DNA of 64,000 nt from RGIG426 sp045598965 (GTDB taxonomy: Bacteria; Bacillota; Clostridia; Oscillospirales; Acutalibacteraceae). Of the stretch, positions 16,799 through 26,600 are shown in pieces. Where the stretch lies: assembly GCA_045598965.1 (NCBI GenBank), contig JAZRVH010000013.1, positions 1 to 64,000 of the forward strand, in the 5' to 3' direction. How positions within the stretch are numbered: position 1 is the first letter of the stretch; every line of letters begins with the position of its first letter. The position numbers and the translations under genes were made by a program. The notes beneath the pieces are model-generated. The model saw only the letters and a program-made list of their open reading frames with translations. It made no database searches and was not told where the DNA came from.

Positions 16799-17314
16799 TT
16801 ACTTCATCGGCAACCGTTTACACAGCAGCGATGCCACCTGACGGGCGGCAATCAGCGTCGACTCTTCCTCCCAATAGGGACTGGAAATAGCCACCGAAAC
16901 GGTGTATCCATGATAATAGAGGAACAACGTCCGTCCGGAGGAAAGCCACCACGCTTCATCCGCCAAATTCGGTGCCGCTTGCAATTCGTCCTCTGCCACC
17001 TTAGGCAATCCGTTGCGGAATTGGTCAAATGTGCGTTCCTCCACACTGATAGAGAGCGATTCTCCCCCTTCGGCGGAAAGAGCAAACAGAGTGCGGCCCT
17101 CATTGCTGATTTGCGGGTCTCGAAGTGTCACTCCCAAAGCCTGCTCCATCTCCTCTTTGGAAAGGAGCGTGGAAATATCCACATCCAACAACACAAGTGC
17201 GGTGCGAGTGGTCTTCGGCTCAGAAACCTCGGGAAGCTCCACCTTACAGCCACAAAGGGACACGATCATCGCCACGGTTAACACCGCCAAAACAAAAGCA
17301 ACTGTTCGTTTCAA
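16799..17314 (-). CDS. Predicted lipoprotein, unknown function
   Basis: A 171-residue exported protein. A Lys/Arg start and hydrophobic segment (AFVLAVLTVAMIVSLCGC) end in a lipobox-like LCGC with the probable lipidated Cys at residue 23. The mature part, about 148 residues, has an alternating beta/helix pattern with LFALSAEGGESLSISVEE and LFLYYHGYTVSVAISSPY. I do not recognise a family. The TTG at 17314 is chosen because GAGGAG lies 8 nt upstream; it is 5 nt after the ftsK stop, so the two genes are co-translated. Its place after ftsK suggests an envelope role, but this is only context. Confidence 0.8.
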   Translation of the reverse strand: MKRTVAFVLAVLTVAMIVSLCGCKVELPEVSEPKTTRTALVLLDVDISTLLSKEEMEQALGVTLRDPQISNEGRTLFALSAEGGESLSISVEERTFDQFRNGLPKVAEDELQAAPNLADEAWWLSSGRTLFLYYHGYTVSVAISSPYWEEESTLIAARQVASLLCKRLPMK

Positions 17315-17319
17315 ATCCC

Positions 17320-19770
17320 TCACTCCTCGCTCATCATATTCATCTCCAACCATTGCTGGCGGGTAATCAGCACCTGACGTGGTTTACTGCCCTCGTGAGG
17401 GCCGATGATACCACGACATTCCATTTCGTCAATTAGTCGTCCCGCACGGGAATATCCAAGCCGCAAGCGACGTTGCAGCATCGAGGTGGATGCCTCCCCC
17501 GCTTCCAACACCACCTCAATGGCTTTGGGAAGCATTTCGTCGCACTCACCGCTTCCTGCATCCCCTTCCTCTGACGAGGAGGAAGACGCCGATTTGCCGG
17601 TAGCGGCGGCGTTTTTCTCGATTTCGCTCATAATGGAGTGGTCGTATTCCACCGACTCCTCCGGCGTCAAGAAATCAATCACCTTTTTGCGTTCCTCGTT
17701 GCTGACAAAACCACCCTGCACACGCAGAGGCTTGTTCATTCCCACCGGGCGGAACAGCATATCGCCGTTTCCGAGCAATTTTTCGGCACCTCCGTCATCC
17801 AGCATAATGCGGGACTCGGTGGCTTTACCTACCGTCAAGCCGATACGGCTCGGGATGTTCGAACGCACCAGACCGGGCAACACATCCGCTGACGGACGCT
17901 GGGTGGCGATGACCATGTGCATACCGGCGGCACGAGCCATTTGTGCCAAATGAATAATCGAATCCTCGACCTCTTTGGATGCCGCCATCATCAAGTCTGC
18001 AAGCTCGTCAATCACAATGAGGATTTGGGGCATTTTTTCAAGGTCATCACTCTTTGCGGCAAGGTCGTTATAATCTCCCAAATCCCGCACATGGTGAGCG
18101 GCAAACACCTGATACCGACGAATCATTTCGGTAACCGCCCAACCGAGGGCACCCGCCGCTTTCCGTGGGTCAGTGACTACCGGAATGAGCAAATGCGGAA
18201 TACCGTTGTAAGCGGAGAATTCCACCTGTTTCGGGTCAATCAAGATAATCCGCACATCCTCGGGAGAGGCTCGGAACAGCACGCTCAAAATCATCGAGTT
18301 GGTGCAAACGGATTTACCGGAGCCGGTAGTACCCGCCACCAAAAGGTGCGGCATTTTTGCAAGGTCTGCCAACACGATTTTGCCGGAAATATCTTTGCCC
18401 AACGCCACTGTCAATTTGCTCTTTGCGGTAGAAAACTCTTTGGAATCAATAAGCTCCCGCAAGCACACACTGGTACGGTTGCGGTTCGGCACCTCAATGC
18501 CCACCGCCGCTTTGTTGGGAATGGGGGCTTCCATACGCACGCCGGAAGCGGCAAGCCGCAGAGCAATATCGTCCGAAAGCGTGGTAAATTTGCTGATTTT
18601 CACGCCGGCGTTCGGCACCAATTCGTACCGAGTAACCGACGGGCCACGCACCACATCCGAGATCGTGGCACCCACACCGAACTCCTGCAACGTCTGCATC
18701 AAGCGGTCGGCGTTTTGCTTCATTTCCTGGGATGCTGAACCGGCATCGGAGGATTTCGGCGGATCTAACAGCGAGATAGGCGGATACCGATAAGAGGGTG
18801 TTTCCACACCGTCGCTTTCGGTGTCGGAGGAAGCGGGTTCTCCGTCCAGCGGCACATCGATTTTCGAGGTGGGTTTCGGGGCAGTCTTGCGGGAACGGCG
18901 GGGCTTTTTCTCCATCGCTTCCTGCTCGGCTTTTCGCTGAGCGGCAAGCTCCGGATTGAGTTCGGCAATGGCACGGTCGACCGCATCACTCGCCTCTTTC
19001 AAATCGCCCTCACGGGTACGATATCCCTCTCCCATATCAATGTCGATACGGGATTTGGGGGCATCCATTTTCACGTCAATATTCGCCTTGCCACGACGGG
19101 ATTTTATCGCCACCGGTACCGTCGACTCTTCCTCTTCCTCGGCGAGAGCCGCCTGACGTTCGCTATAATCGCTGATGGCGGTTTTTAAGGTTTCGTGGGT
19201 CTTTTGCACCGGTTTGCCCACCGTGCGGAAAAAGCCGATAAGGGTCGCACCGGAAACCAGCATAAAGAACACGAAAACAAGGATAATAATCACAATTTTG
19301 GCACAAAGGTCACCGGTTGCCGCCTCGAGCGGATAGCCGAGAAGAGCCCCGAACCAGCCGCCGCCACACAGAATTTTTCCGTCCTCAAAAGCGACGCCCA
19401 AAGACTCCCACCAATGCGGGGGCGAAAAACCCGCATCCACGTTCAGGAAAAAGACCTGAAGTGCCGTGCTGAGCATCAGCATAAACAGCGAGCCTTCAAC
19501 AATCTTGCTTTTCACCTTTTCGCCGGTTTTGTTGATAGACAAAAGCACCGCCACATAAATCATCACAACCGGCAGTACAAACACGCTGACACCAAACAAA
19601 CCTCGCAGGAATTTATGTAATCCCATCCAAAGGGCTTCGCCCTCGATAATGGATAGGAAAAACACGAGCAAAGCTCCGGCAAACAACAAAATCGCCGCCA
19701 ACTGTTGGGTGCCGTTTCTCTCCGGCTGTTTGCTGGCCGCCGCTTTTTTTGCAGATTTCTTTTGAGCCAT
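17320..19770 (-). CDS. ftsK: DNA translocase FtsK/SpoIIIE
   Basis: An 816-residue membrane-anchored hexameric DNA pump that clears chromosome arms from the septum at division and, in spore formers, packs DNA into the forespore. Four to five N-terminal membrane helices (about 20-190) precede a charged linker. The motor follows, with Walker A AGTTGSGKSVCT, Walker B ILIVIDELADLM and IATQRPS. The C-terminal gamma winged-helix domain (QRRLRLGYSRAGRLIDEME) recognises polar guide sequences. AAAGGAGAG precedes the ATG. It is directly downstream of tepA, the same order as ymfB/tepA and spoIIIE in Bacillus. Confidence 0.97.
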   Translation of the reverse strand: MAQKKSAKKAAASKQPERNGTQQLAAILLFAGALLVFFLSIIEGEALWMGLHKFLRGLFGVSVFVLPVVMIYVAVLLSINKTGEKVKSKIVEGSLFMLMLSTALQVFFLNVDAGFSPPHWWESLGVAFEDGKILCGGGWFGALLGYPLEAATGDLCAKIVIIILVFVFFMLVSGATLIGFFRTVGKPVQKTHETLKTAISDYSERQAALAEEEEESTVPVAIKSRRGKANIDVKMDAPKSRIDIDMGEGYRTREGDLKEASDAVDRAIAELNPELAAQRKAEQEAMEKKPRRSRKTAPKPTSKIDVPLDGEPASSDTESDGVETPSYRYPPISLLDPPKSSDAGSASQEMKQNADRLMQTLQEFGVGATISDVVRGPSVTRYELVPNAGVKISKFTTLSDDIALRLAASGVRMEAPIPNKAAVGIEVPNRNRTSVCLRELIDSKEFSTAKSKLTVALGKDISGKIVLADLAKMPHLLVAGTTGSGKSVCTNSMILSVLFRASPEDVRIILIDPKQVEFSAYNGIPHLLIPVVTDPRKAAGALGWAVTEMIRRYQVFAAHHVRDLGDYNDLAAKSDDLEKMPQILIVIDELADLMMAASKEVEDSIIHLAQMARAAGMHMVIATQRPSADVLPGLVRSNIPSRIGLTVGKATESRIMLDDGGAEKLLGNGDMLFRPVGMNKPLRVQGGFVSNEERKKVIDFLTPEESVEYDHSIMSEIEKNAAATGKSASSSSSEEGDAGSGECDEMLPKAIEVVLEAGEASTSMLQRRLRLGYSRAGRLIDEMECRGIIGPHEGSKPRQVLITRQQWLEMNMMSEE

Positions 19771-19772
19771 AC

Positions 19773-20444
19773 TTACTCTCCTTTTCTTTTCTCGAAAATC
19801 ATCGTATGAAGTGCCGAAAGTGCCGCCGAAAGCGAACCCACCTCATCAATGAGCCCGCAGGCAACCGCCTTTTCTCCCTCAAGCACCGTGCCCATATCGG
19901 TAGTGAGCTCGTCGTTGTTTTGGGAGAGGCGTGTATATTCCTCTTCGGAAATATGGGAATGGGCGGTAACAAATCGGGTGATGCGGGCTTGCATTTTGCG
20001 AAAATACGCAAACGATTGCGGCACGCCGAGCACAAGTCCCGTGGTGCGTACAGGATGCACCGTCATGGTGGCGGAGGGAACGATAAACGACCGTTTTGCC
20101 GCCACCGCCAAAGGCACACCGATAGAGTGACCGCCACCAAGCACCAGCGAAACGGTGGGCTTTTCCATACCGGCAATCAACTCCGCAATGGCGAGCCCCG
20201 CCTCAATATCACCGCCGACAGTATTGAGCAAAACGAGTAAGCCCTCGATGACGGGACTCTCCTCCACCGCCGCTAACTGCGGAAGCAAATGCTCATATTT
20301 GGTGGTTTTGTTTTCGGAGGTGAGGGTGTAATGCCCCTCGATTTGACCAATTACGGTCAACACGTGGATACAGCCGTGTTCACCCTCAGCGGTGACAGCA
20401 CCGTCAAGGGCGGAAAACGACTCCTCATTTCGTTCTGGTTCCAA
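19773..20444 (-). CDS. tepA: ClpP-class serine protease TepA-like
   Basis: A 223-residue ClpP/crotonase-fold protein. ILLNTVGGDIEAGLAIAELI-like strand-helix, GGGHSIG carrying the nucleophile Ser, and a following HPVRTTG with the catalytic His match the TepA (YmfB) family described as translocation-enhancing in Bacillus. There is no signal peptide. The TTG start at 20444 follows AGGAGG by 8 nt. It is the first gene of tepA-ftsK-lipoprotein and has a good promoter at 20524-20552. Confidence 0.9.
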   Translation of the reverse strand: MEPERNEESFSALDGAVTAEGEHGCIHVLTVIGQIEGHYTLTSENKTTKYEHLLPQLAAVEESPVIEGLLVLLNTVGGDIEAGLAIAELIAGMEKPTVSLVLGGGHSIGVPLAVAAKRSFIVPSATMTVHPVRTTGLVLGVPQSFAYFRKMQARITRFVTAHSHISEEEYTRLSQNNDELTTDMGTVLEGEKAVACGLIDEVGSLSAALSALHTMIFEKRKGE

Positions 20445-20523
20445 TCCTGTTCCCTCCTACACAGCGTTTTGGGAATAGGATTGCCGAAAACAGACAAAAT
20501 ATACATATAGATATACAAGATAT

Positions 20524-20552
20524 AGTATATCACACCTTTTTGGAATAATCAA
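20524..20552 (-). promoter_or_regulatory. SigA promoter of the tepA-ftsK operon
   Basis: On the minus strand TTGATT (20547-20552) and TATACT (20524-20529) are separated by 17 nt, giving a leader of about 75 nt that is AT-rich with many TATA steps. Confidence 0.85.
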
Positions 20553-20643
20553 GAAAAAAAGCAAGAAATCGGCTAAAAAGCGAATATTTTCACGTGTAAA
20601 TCGTTGTTATCCGACACACACTATGTGTAAAGGAGGGTCGTCA

Positions 20644-20862
20644 ATGAACGAACGAAAGAAAAAGCCACGCCCGTGGCAACGTGAACCGTCGGATGCACCG
20701 GATGTGATTTTCGGTGGCAGACAAGGATTAAACGCCACCACCGGATTTTTCGGCATTCCCGGCGACGATCGCCGCTACCCGGGAACGGGATTTTCGCCTC
20801 GTGTCGGTTTGGATGAATTGGCAGCCGGCAGTCCCCTTTGGCCTCATCAGAGCGACAAATAA
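20644..20862 (+). CDS. Small basic orphan protein, 72 residues
   Basis: A short plus-strand gene in an otherwise minus-strand region. AAAGGAGGG lies 6-7 nt before the ATG, and a perfect bidirectional terminator follows within 2 nt of the stop. The product starts with a basic, disordered-looking stretch (MNERKKKPRPWQREP). Gly/Pro-rich sequence follows (FGGRQGLNATTGFFGIPGDD), ending in a short helical part, with no signal peptide, membrane helix or cysteine. I do not recognise a family. The signals on both sides make it a real gene; its function is unknown. No convincing SigA promoter is visible upstream. Confidence 0.75.
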   Translation: MNERKKKPRPWQREPSDAPDVIFGGRQGLNATTGFFGIPGDDRRYPGTGFSPRVGLDELAAGSPLWPHQSDK

Positions 20863-20863
20863 A

Positions 20864-20901
20864 AAAAGCGGACTTGCCATTCGGTTGCAAGTCCGCTTTT
20901 T
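20864..20901. terminator. Bidirectional terminator between small gene and membrane-protein gene
   Basis: A 15-bp perfect inverted repeat (AAAAAGCGGACTTGC at 20864-20878 with its complement at 20887-20901) around an 8-nt loop, with A and T runs at its ends. It serves both the plus-strand gene ending at 20862 and the minus-strand gene ending at 20907. Confidence 0.95.
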
Positions 20902-20906
20902 ATGTT

Positions 20907-22445
20907 TTATTTCAGCTTGTGGAACAGGCATTCCGGTTCCTGCGAACCGGCACCGCCGTGGGTAACCACCAGACCATAGCTGACGATAAGTGCCGCAATA
21001 CACAGCACAATTCCCACGCAGGTTATCACCGTTTTGTTTTTGCCGACGGCTTTTTTGCAAAGCTCAATCCACACAAGAAGTCCGAGGAAGGTCAGCATCG
21101 GCACAATATCAAACACGTACCGCAAGTGCACGCCCGCAAGACAAAAGTCCACAAACGCAAGCACGATGGCACAAACAGGAATAAACAGATACGAAAGGGT
21201 TTTTCCCAAATCCTTCTTAAAGGAAACGACCGCCGCCGTAAACAGTGTACCGATCGTTGTCGGGAATGCAAATGCACCGACGGATCGGTCCACATACACA
21301 TACCGCCCGTAATCCATTTGAAGCAAACTGCGGCAAGGAAGCGGCGGCTTGCCATCAAACGAGGGCATTTGGAAGAAATACTGAATCATCGCATACCCGA
21401 ACACTCCCGTCGAAAGCTCATACAGCGAAACCTCGTGTACGGTTAATTGATATTTCTGTCCGAAATCAAGCGGATTACCGAAACGAGCGTAGTTATACCA
21501 CATCATAAGTCCGGCACCGATCAGCACCGGAATTCCCAGTGCACACAAGTCTTTCACTGCTTTTTTTGCCTCAAACGGCTTCAGAATGTCAAAAAATACA
21601 ATGGGAAGCGGTGCTAAGAACATCAACGCCATGGTGGGGCGAGACGCCACGGTTCCCACATAGGAAACGCCGGCAAAGGCAAGCATTACATAGCGTCTCC
21701 ACATTTTTTTGCACCGCAGTGCCCGCAACGCCAAAAAGCAGAACAAAAAACCCATGGCTGTCGCCGACAAAATCGGGATTTGATACTGTTTTGAGTAGCT
21801 GATGTGGAGATACACGCCGCTGACCGCCACCAACACAAAGGAGGCAAAGCCGAGCAAAAACGGCGATGTTTTCGGAGCAAACCGCCGTGCCCACTCGAAC
21901 ACGGCAAGCGGAATGACAATACAGCAGTATATCGCCAAAATCATACACGCCAACACGTTGTTGGGCATCTCGTGGGTCAACGCATAAAACGGCAGATACA
22001 CGGTAAATACCGGAGCGAGACCGAAATACATATAGTAATGCCCGTTATAGAACGCATGGTCCCAGAGATATAAAACCCCTTCCCGAGAGGCGGGGTCATA
22101 GGGATTTTCCAATTTTAACAGCTCCGGCGAGGGTTCGATGTCTAAATGCACCTGACCTTTCATCACGGCATCTGCCGCCTGCACATAATCCGGCTGACTA
22201 AACAGATACCAGCTTTTTCCGTTGTAGTTTTTTACAATCCCGCAGTTTTGAATGGCAGGCAGACAAAAACCGATGGAAAACAAAATCGCCACAATCAGGC
22301 AGGTTGTACGCCAAAAGGGTTGTTTTAACCATTCGACAAACTCCACCCAATCGTTTCGAATTTTTTTTGAAAACGACCCTTTTTTCGTTCCATTCGAAAT
22401 GGGGATTCCCGCCGCAATAGGTTGTTTTTTTGGTTCTGACATCAT
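20907..22445 (-). CDS. Polytopic membrane protein, possibly GT-C glycosyltransferase-like
   Basis: A 512-residue protein with a basic cytoplasmic N-terminus (about 45 residues) and roughly eleven membrane helices. After the first helix there is an extracytoplasmic stretch containing WYLFSQPDYVQAADAVMKG and LYLWDHAFYNGHYYMYFG. A later loop contains YNYARFGNPLDFGQKYQLT, a segment I associate with GT-C type membrane glycosyltransferase-like proteins in Clostridia. No confident family or substrate can be given. Two adjacent ATGs (22445, 22442) follow GGAGG; the second has the better spacing. It follows pfkA by 74 nt with no clear promoter. Confidence 0.8.
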   Translation of the reverse strand: MMSEPKKQPIAAGIPISNGTKKGSFSKKIRNDWVEFVEWLKQPFWRTTCLIVAILFSIGFCLPAIQNCGIVKNYNGKSWYLFSQPDYVQAADAVMKGQVHLDIEPSPELLKLENPYDPASREGVLYLWDHAFYNGHYYMYFGLAPVFTVYLPFYALTHEMPNNVLACMILAIYCCIVIPLAVFEWARRFAPKTSPFLLGFASFVLVAVSGVYLHISYSKQYQIPILSATAMGFLFCFLALRALRCKKMWRRYVMLAFAGVSYVGTVASRPTMALMFLAPLPIVFFDILKPFEAKKAVKDLCALGIPVLIGAGLMMWYNYARFGNPLDFGQKYQLTVHEVSLYELSTGVFGYAMIQYFFQMPSFDGKPPLPCRSLLQMDYGRYVYVDRSVGAFAFPTTIGTLFTAAVVSFKKDLGKTLSYLFIPVCAIVLAFVDFCLAGVHLRYVFDIVPMLTFLGLLVWIELCKKAVGKNKTVITCVGIVLCIAALIVSYGLVVTHGGAGSQEPECLFHKLK

Positions 22446-22476
22446 CCCACCTCCGTTTTCGGAATGAAAAATATTC

Positions 22477-22490
22477 CCGCCAAGGGGCGG
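22477..22490 (-). terminator. Possible weak terminator after pfkA
   Basis: On the minus strand CCGCC-CCTT-GGCGG forms a 5-bp GC stem followed by GAATATTTTT. The stem is short, so this may only reduce read-through into the downstream membrane-protein gene. Confidence 0.35.
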
Positions 22491-22519
22491 TTATCGCCAA
22501 ACGGCAACGTGTACACCGA

Positions 22520-23485
22520 TTAGATAGAAAGTTCTTTGGCAATCTCGTACTGGTCGCTGGGGAACGGTTTACGCATAGACAACGCTTGCTCGATATCGTA
22601 ATCACGAATCATATCGTCTTGGCTTGCAACCACACGATTGCTCTTGCCGGCAATCAGCAGTTCCACCGCATGATGACCCATTTCGGACGCCATTTTACGG
22701 TCAAACGCCGTGGGAGAACCGCCACGCTGTACGTGACCGAGAATCGTGGCACGGGCTTCCGCACCGGTGGCTTCCTGAATTTTTTCCGCCATTTCCACCG
22801 TACCGCCGACACCTTCGGCAACCACGATAATAAAATGTTTTTTACCGGTAGCGGAAATCGCCTTAATGCGGTCGATAATCGCCACTAAATCGTACTGCAT
22901 CTCCGGCACCAAGATAGCGGTAGCACCAACCGCAAGGCCGACGCCAAGTGCCAACTCGCCGGAACGGCGACCCATAACCTCCACAAGGCTCACACGGTCG
23001 TGAGATTGAGCGGTGTCACGCAGTTTATCGATCATCTCCACGCAGGTGTTAAGAGCGGTATCGAAGCCGATGGTGTGTTGACAGCAGGAAATATCGTTGT
23101 CAATGGTAGCGGGAATACCGACGCAGGGAATACCCAAGCGGCAAAGGTCTTGAGCCCCACGGAACGTACCGTCACCGCCGATACACACGAGGCCGTCAAT
23201 GTGGTGTTTTTGACAAATTTCGACACCTTTTTTCACGCCCTCAATCTTTCGGAACGACTCGCTTCGTGCCGTATACAGCATCGTGCCGCCACGGTGAATG
23301 ATATCCGCCACACTACGCAAATCCAGCTCATCCACCTCATCACGGATTAAACCGTGATAACCACGGCGGACACCCATCACACGGATGCCACGGGCAAGAG
23401 CCGTACGCACAACAGCACGCACCGCCGCATTCATACCCGGAGCATCGCCACCACTGGTCAAAACAGCAATTTTCTTAACGGACAT
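22520..23485 (-). CDS. pfkA: ATP-dependent 6-phosphofructokinase
   Basis: A 321-residue glycolytic enzyme that phosphorylates fructose 6-phosphate to the 1,6-bisphosphate. Diagnostic motifs are LTSGGDAPGMNAAVR (ATP site), CIGGDGTFRGAQ (GGDGT with Gly, ATP-type), and PATIDNDIS with TIGFDTALNT (catalytic Asp). VEVMGRRSGELAL and GHVQRGGSPTAFDR bind substrate. Length is standard for the bacterial enzyme. GAGGAGG precedes the ATG. It follows dnaE, as in many Firmicutes, but has its own promoter. Confidence 0.98.
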   Translation of the reverse strand: MSVKKIAVLTSGGDAPGMNAAVRAVVRTALARGIRVMGVRRGYHGLIRDEVDELDLRSVADIIHRGGTMLYTARSESFRKIEGVKKGVEICQKHHIDGLVCIGGDGTFRGAQDLCRLGIPCVGIPATIDNDISCCQHTIGFDTALNTCVEMIDKLRDTAQSHDRVSLVEVMGRRSGELALGVGLAVGATAILVPEMQYDLVAIIDRIKAISATGKKHFIIVVAEGVGGTVEMAEKIQEATGAEARATILGHVQRGGSPTAFDRKMASEMGHHAVELLIAGKSNRVVASQDDMIRDYDIEQALSMRKPFPSDQYEIAKELSI

Positions 23486-23537
23486 GGTTCATATCCTCCT
23501 CAAATCAAGTGTTGAGTGCATCTCGCACTAAAGAATA

Positions 23538-23566
23538 ATTATATCACAAGTTTTGTTGTTTCACAA
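23538..23566 (-). promoter_or_regulatory. SigA promoter of pfkA
   Basis: On the minus strand TTGTGA (23561-23566) and TATAAT (23538-23543) are 17 nt apart. The leader of about 50 nt contains a small AGTGC/GCACT hairpin (about 23512-23530). Confidence 0.88.
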
Positions 23567-23617
23567 GACCAAATTGTGTTTTCTTTTGAAAAACTTTTTT
23601 GGCCTCATTCGACGATA

Positions 23618-26600
23618 TCACTCTACTACCGCCACATTTTCGTCCCCCAAAAGCCGTTTCAGTTCCTTAATGAGCTCCACATCCGGCTCGACAAAGCGGT
23701 CAGCAGGGGCTTTTACCAGCTTGCCGGTATCGGTAAGGCGAAGATACAACGGTTCATTTCCCGAGAAATACCGCAAAACGGGCTGAATTTTTTTCCATTC
23801 ACCGCTCTCGCAAGACGGCAACCGCACATATACGCCGTGGCGGCTGCTTTTCTCACCTTTTGGCTTGGCGGGCGTTGCGTTTTCCGTTGGTTTCGGTGAC
23901 GAAAAGCGGGAAGTTGACGGTTTTCCCGCCTCTCGCTTAAACACGTGCAGTTCCGACGGAAGCGGTTGCCCCACCGGCGGAGCCGGCAATACCCGGTCAA
24001 CGGTCAACTTTATCTCCTCATCCTCTCGGGCAGAAATTCGCCCGCAAAGAAGTAACGGCTGACCGCTTTTCACAAGTGCTCTGTACTGCCCGTACATTTT
24101 CGGAAAAAACAATGTTTCCACTGCCATACGAGGATCCTCTACCGTTCCCACCGCCATTTGAGCGTTTTGGCGGGTCATTCGTTCACGAAGAGCGGTCACA
24201 ATCCCGAGCACAACCACATTTTTCCCGTCTACGGCATCGTTTCCCTTTTCCTCCGCCTCGGCAAAAATCTCGTCAAGCCGTGACAGCCGTTCATCTTCAT
24301 ACAGAGCGTTGTAAGGCGACAGCGGATGACCGGAGAGATACATTCCCGTCGCTTCTTTTTCCATCGTCAACAATTCCTCTAAAGGATATTCAGGAACGGG
24401 CGGCAACGGGCTTTCGCTTGATTCGGCAAAATCGCCCTCATCAAAAAACCCGATTTGCCCCTCGATATCCCGACGGCGAGAGTGTTCCAGTTCGTCCCAC
24501 ACCACCTCGTAGCTTTCGAACATTTGGCGGCGATTGGCTCCGAGATTGTCCAGTGCTCCGCATTTGATAAGCGTTTCCATGGCACGACGGTTAAACTCGG
24601 TATAGCCGTTCATACGGCGGCAAAAATCCCCGAAGGACTTGAACAAACCGTTTTGCTCCCGCTCGAACACAATGCGTTCAGCGGCGGCACGTCCCATATT
24701 CTTGACCGCCAGTAAGCCGAAGCGGATATCTTTCCCCTCCACGGCGAAATCGGCAAAGCTATGGTTGACCGACGGCGGCAGTGTGCGTATGGCCAAACGG
24801 GCACACTCATCACGATAGCGAGCAACCTTTCCCTCAAACAAGGCACCGGACAAAAGTGCCGCCATATACTCCTGCGGATACAGACATTTAAGATAGGCGG
24901 TGCGGTACGCCACCACCGCATAAGCGGCGGCGTGGGATTTGTTAAATGCATAGGATGCAAAAGCGGTAAGCTGGTCGAACAGGGTATCCGCAATTTTTGC
25001 AGGCACTCCCCTCTTTACACAACCGTCCACCGTCACGTCGGCATCCGCCGTTCCGTGAATAAACACTTCCCGTTCTTTTTCCATTACGTCATGTTTTTTC
25101 TTGCTCATGGCACGGCGTACAATATCCGCTCGTCCAAGCGAATACCCGGCAAGGTCACGGAAAATCTGCATCACCTGTTCTTGGTATATTGCCACACCGT
25201 TGGTCACGCCTAAAATCGGGCGGAGCGAATCATGAAGATAAGCGGTTTTCTCCGGCTCATTGCGGTTTTGAATATATTGGGGAATGGAATCCATCGGTCC
25301 GGGACGATACAGCGAAATGGCGGCAATAATATCCTCAAAGGTTGCGGGCTTCATCTGGGTCATCAGCCGTTTCATGCCGCCGGATTCCAGCTGGAACACA
25401 CCCTCGGTATGCCCTTTTTGCAGCATCGCATAAACTCTCGGTTCCTCAAGAGACACTTTGGTAATGTCAAAATCGGGGGTATGGCGACGAATAAGCTTTT
25501 CCGCATCATCAATAATAGACAAGTTGGAAAGCCCGAGAAAGTCCATTTTCAGCAATCCAAGCTCATCCAATGTTGTCATCGTGTATTGGGTTGCCGCTGC
25601 ATCGCCGTTTAGGCACAGCGGCACGTATTCGTCCACCGGCTCGGCGGTAATAACCACGCCGGCGGCGTGTGTTGATGCATGGCGAGGCATTCCCTCCACC
25701 CGACGGGCCGTGTCTATCAGTTTTTTTACCTGCGGGTCGGCCTCGGTCATTTCTTTCAAATCCACCGAGATTTCCATCGCCTTGTCAAGCGTCATTTTCA
25801 AGTCAAACGGCACCGTTTTGGCAACTTTATCGGATACCGCATACGGAAGTCCCATCACTCGAGCCACATCCCGAATGGCGGCACGGGCCTTCATCGTTCC
25901 GAAGGTGACAATTTGAGCCACGTGGTCGGCACCGTATTTTTCAATGACGTAATCCACCACCTGCTGACGTTGGCGGTCGGAAAAATCCACATCAAAATCG
26001 GGCATACTCACCCGCTCGGGGTTAAGAAACCGCTCAAACAGCAAATCGTATTTCAGCGGGTCAATGTCGGTGATACCGATACAGTACGCACAAAGGCTTC
26101 CCGCTCCCGAGCCACGACCGGGCCCCACGGGAATACCGTGTGTTTTGGCGTAATTCACGTAATCGAACACAATGAGATAATAATCCACATATCCCATCTG
26201 CTCCACAACGTCCATCTCATAGCGTAAACGAGCTTTCGCTTCCTCGGTAGGATTTGCAAAACGGCGAAGAAGTCCTTCCTCGCACAGCTTTTCGAAATAC
26301 GCCTTACTGTCGCCGCCGGGTGCATCGTAGTGGGGTAATTTTGTCTTTCCGAATTCGAAAGTAACGTTACACCGCTCGGCAATGGCGGCAGTATTCTCCA
26401 CCGCCTCCGGCACACCCGGGAACAGAGCACGCATCTCCTCCTCGGATTTCAGATAAAACTCATCCGTCTCAAATGCCAGCTCCGGCGGGTCATCCAATGT
26501 GCGTCCGGTTTGGATACACAAAAGAACCCGCTGTGTATCCGCATCTTCCTTTGTCAAATAGTGGGCATCGTTCGTACATACTACGGGAATATGCAATTCC

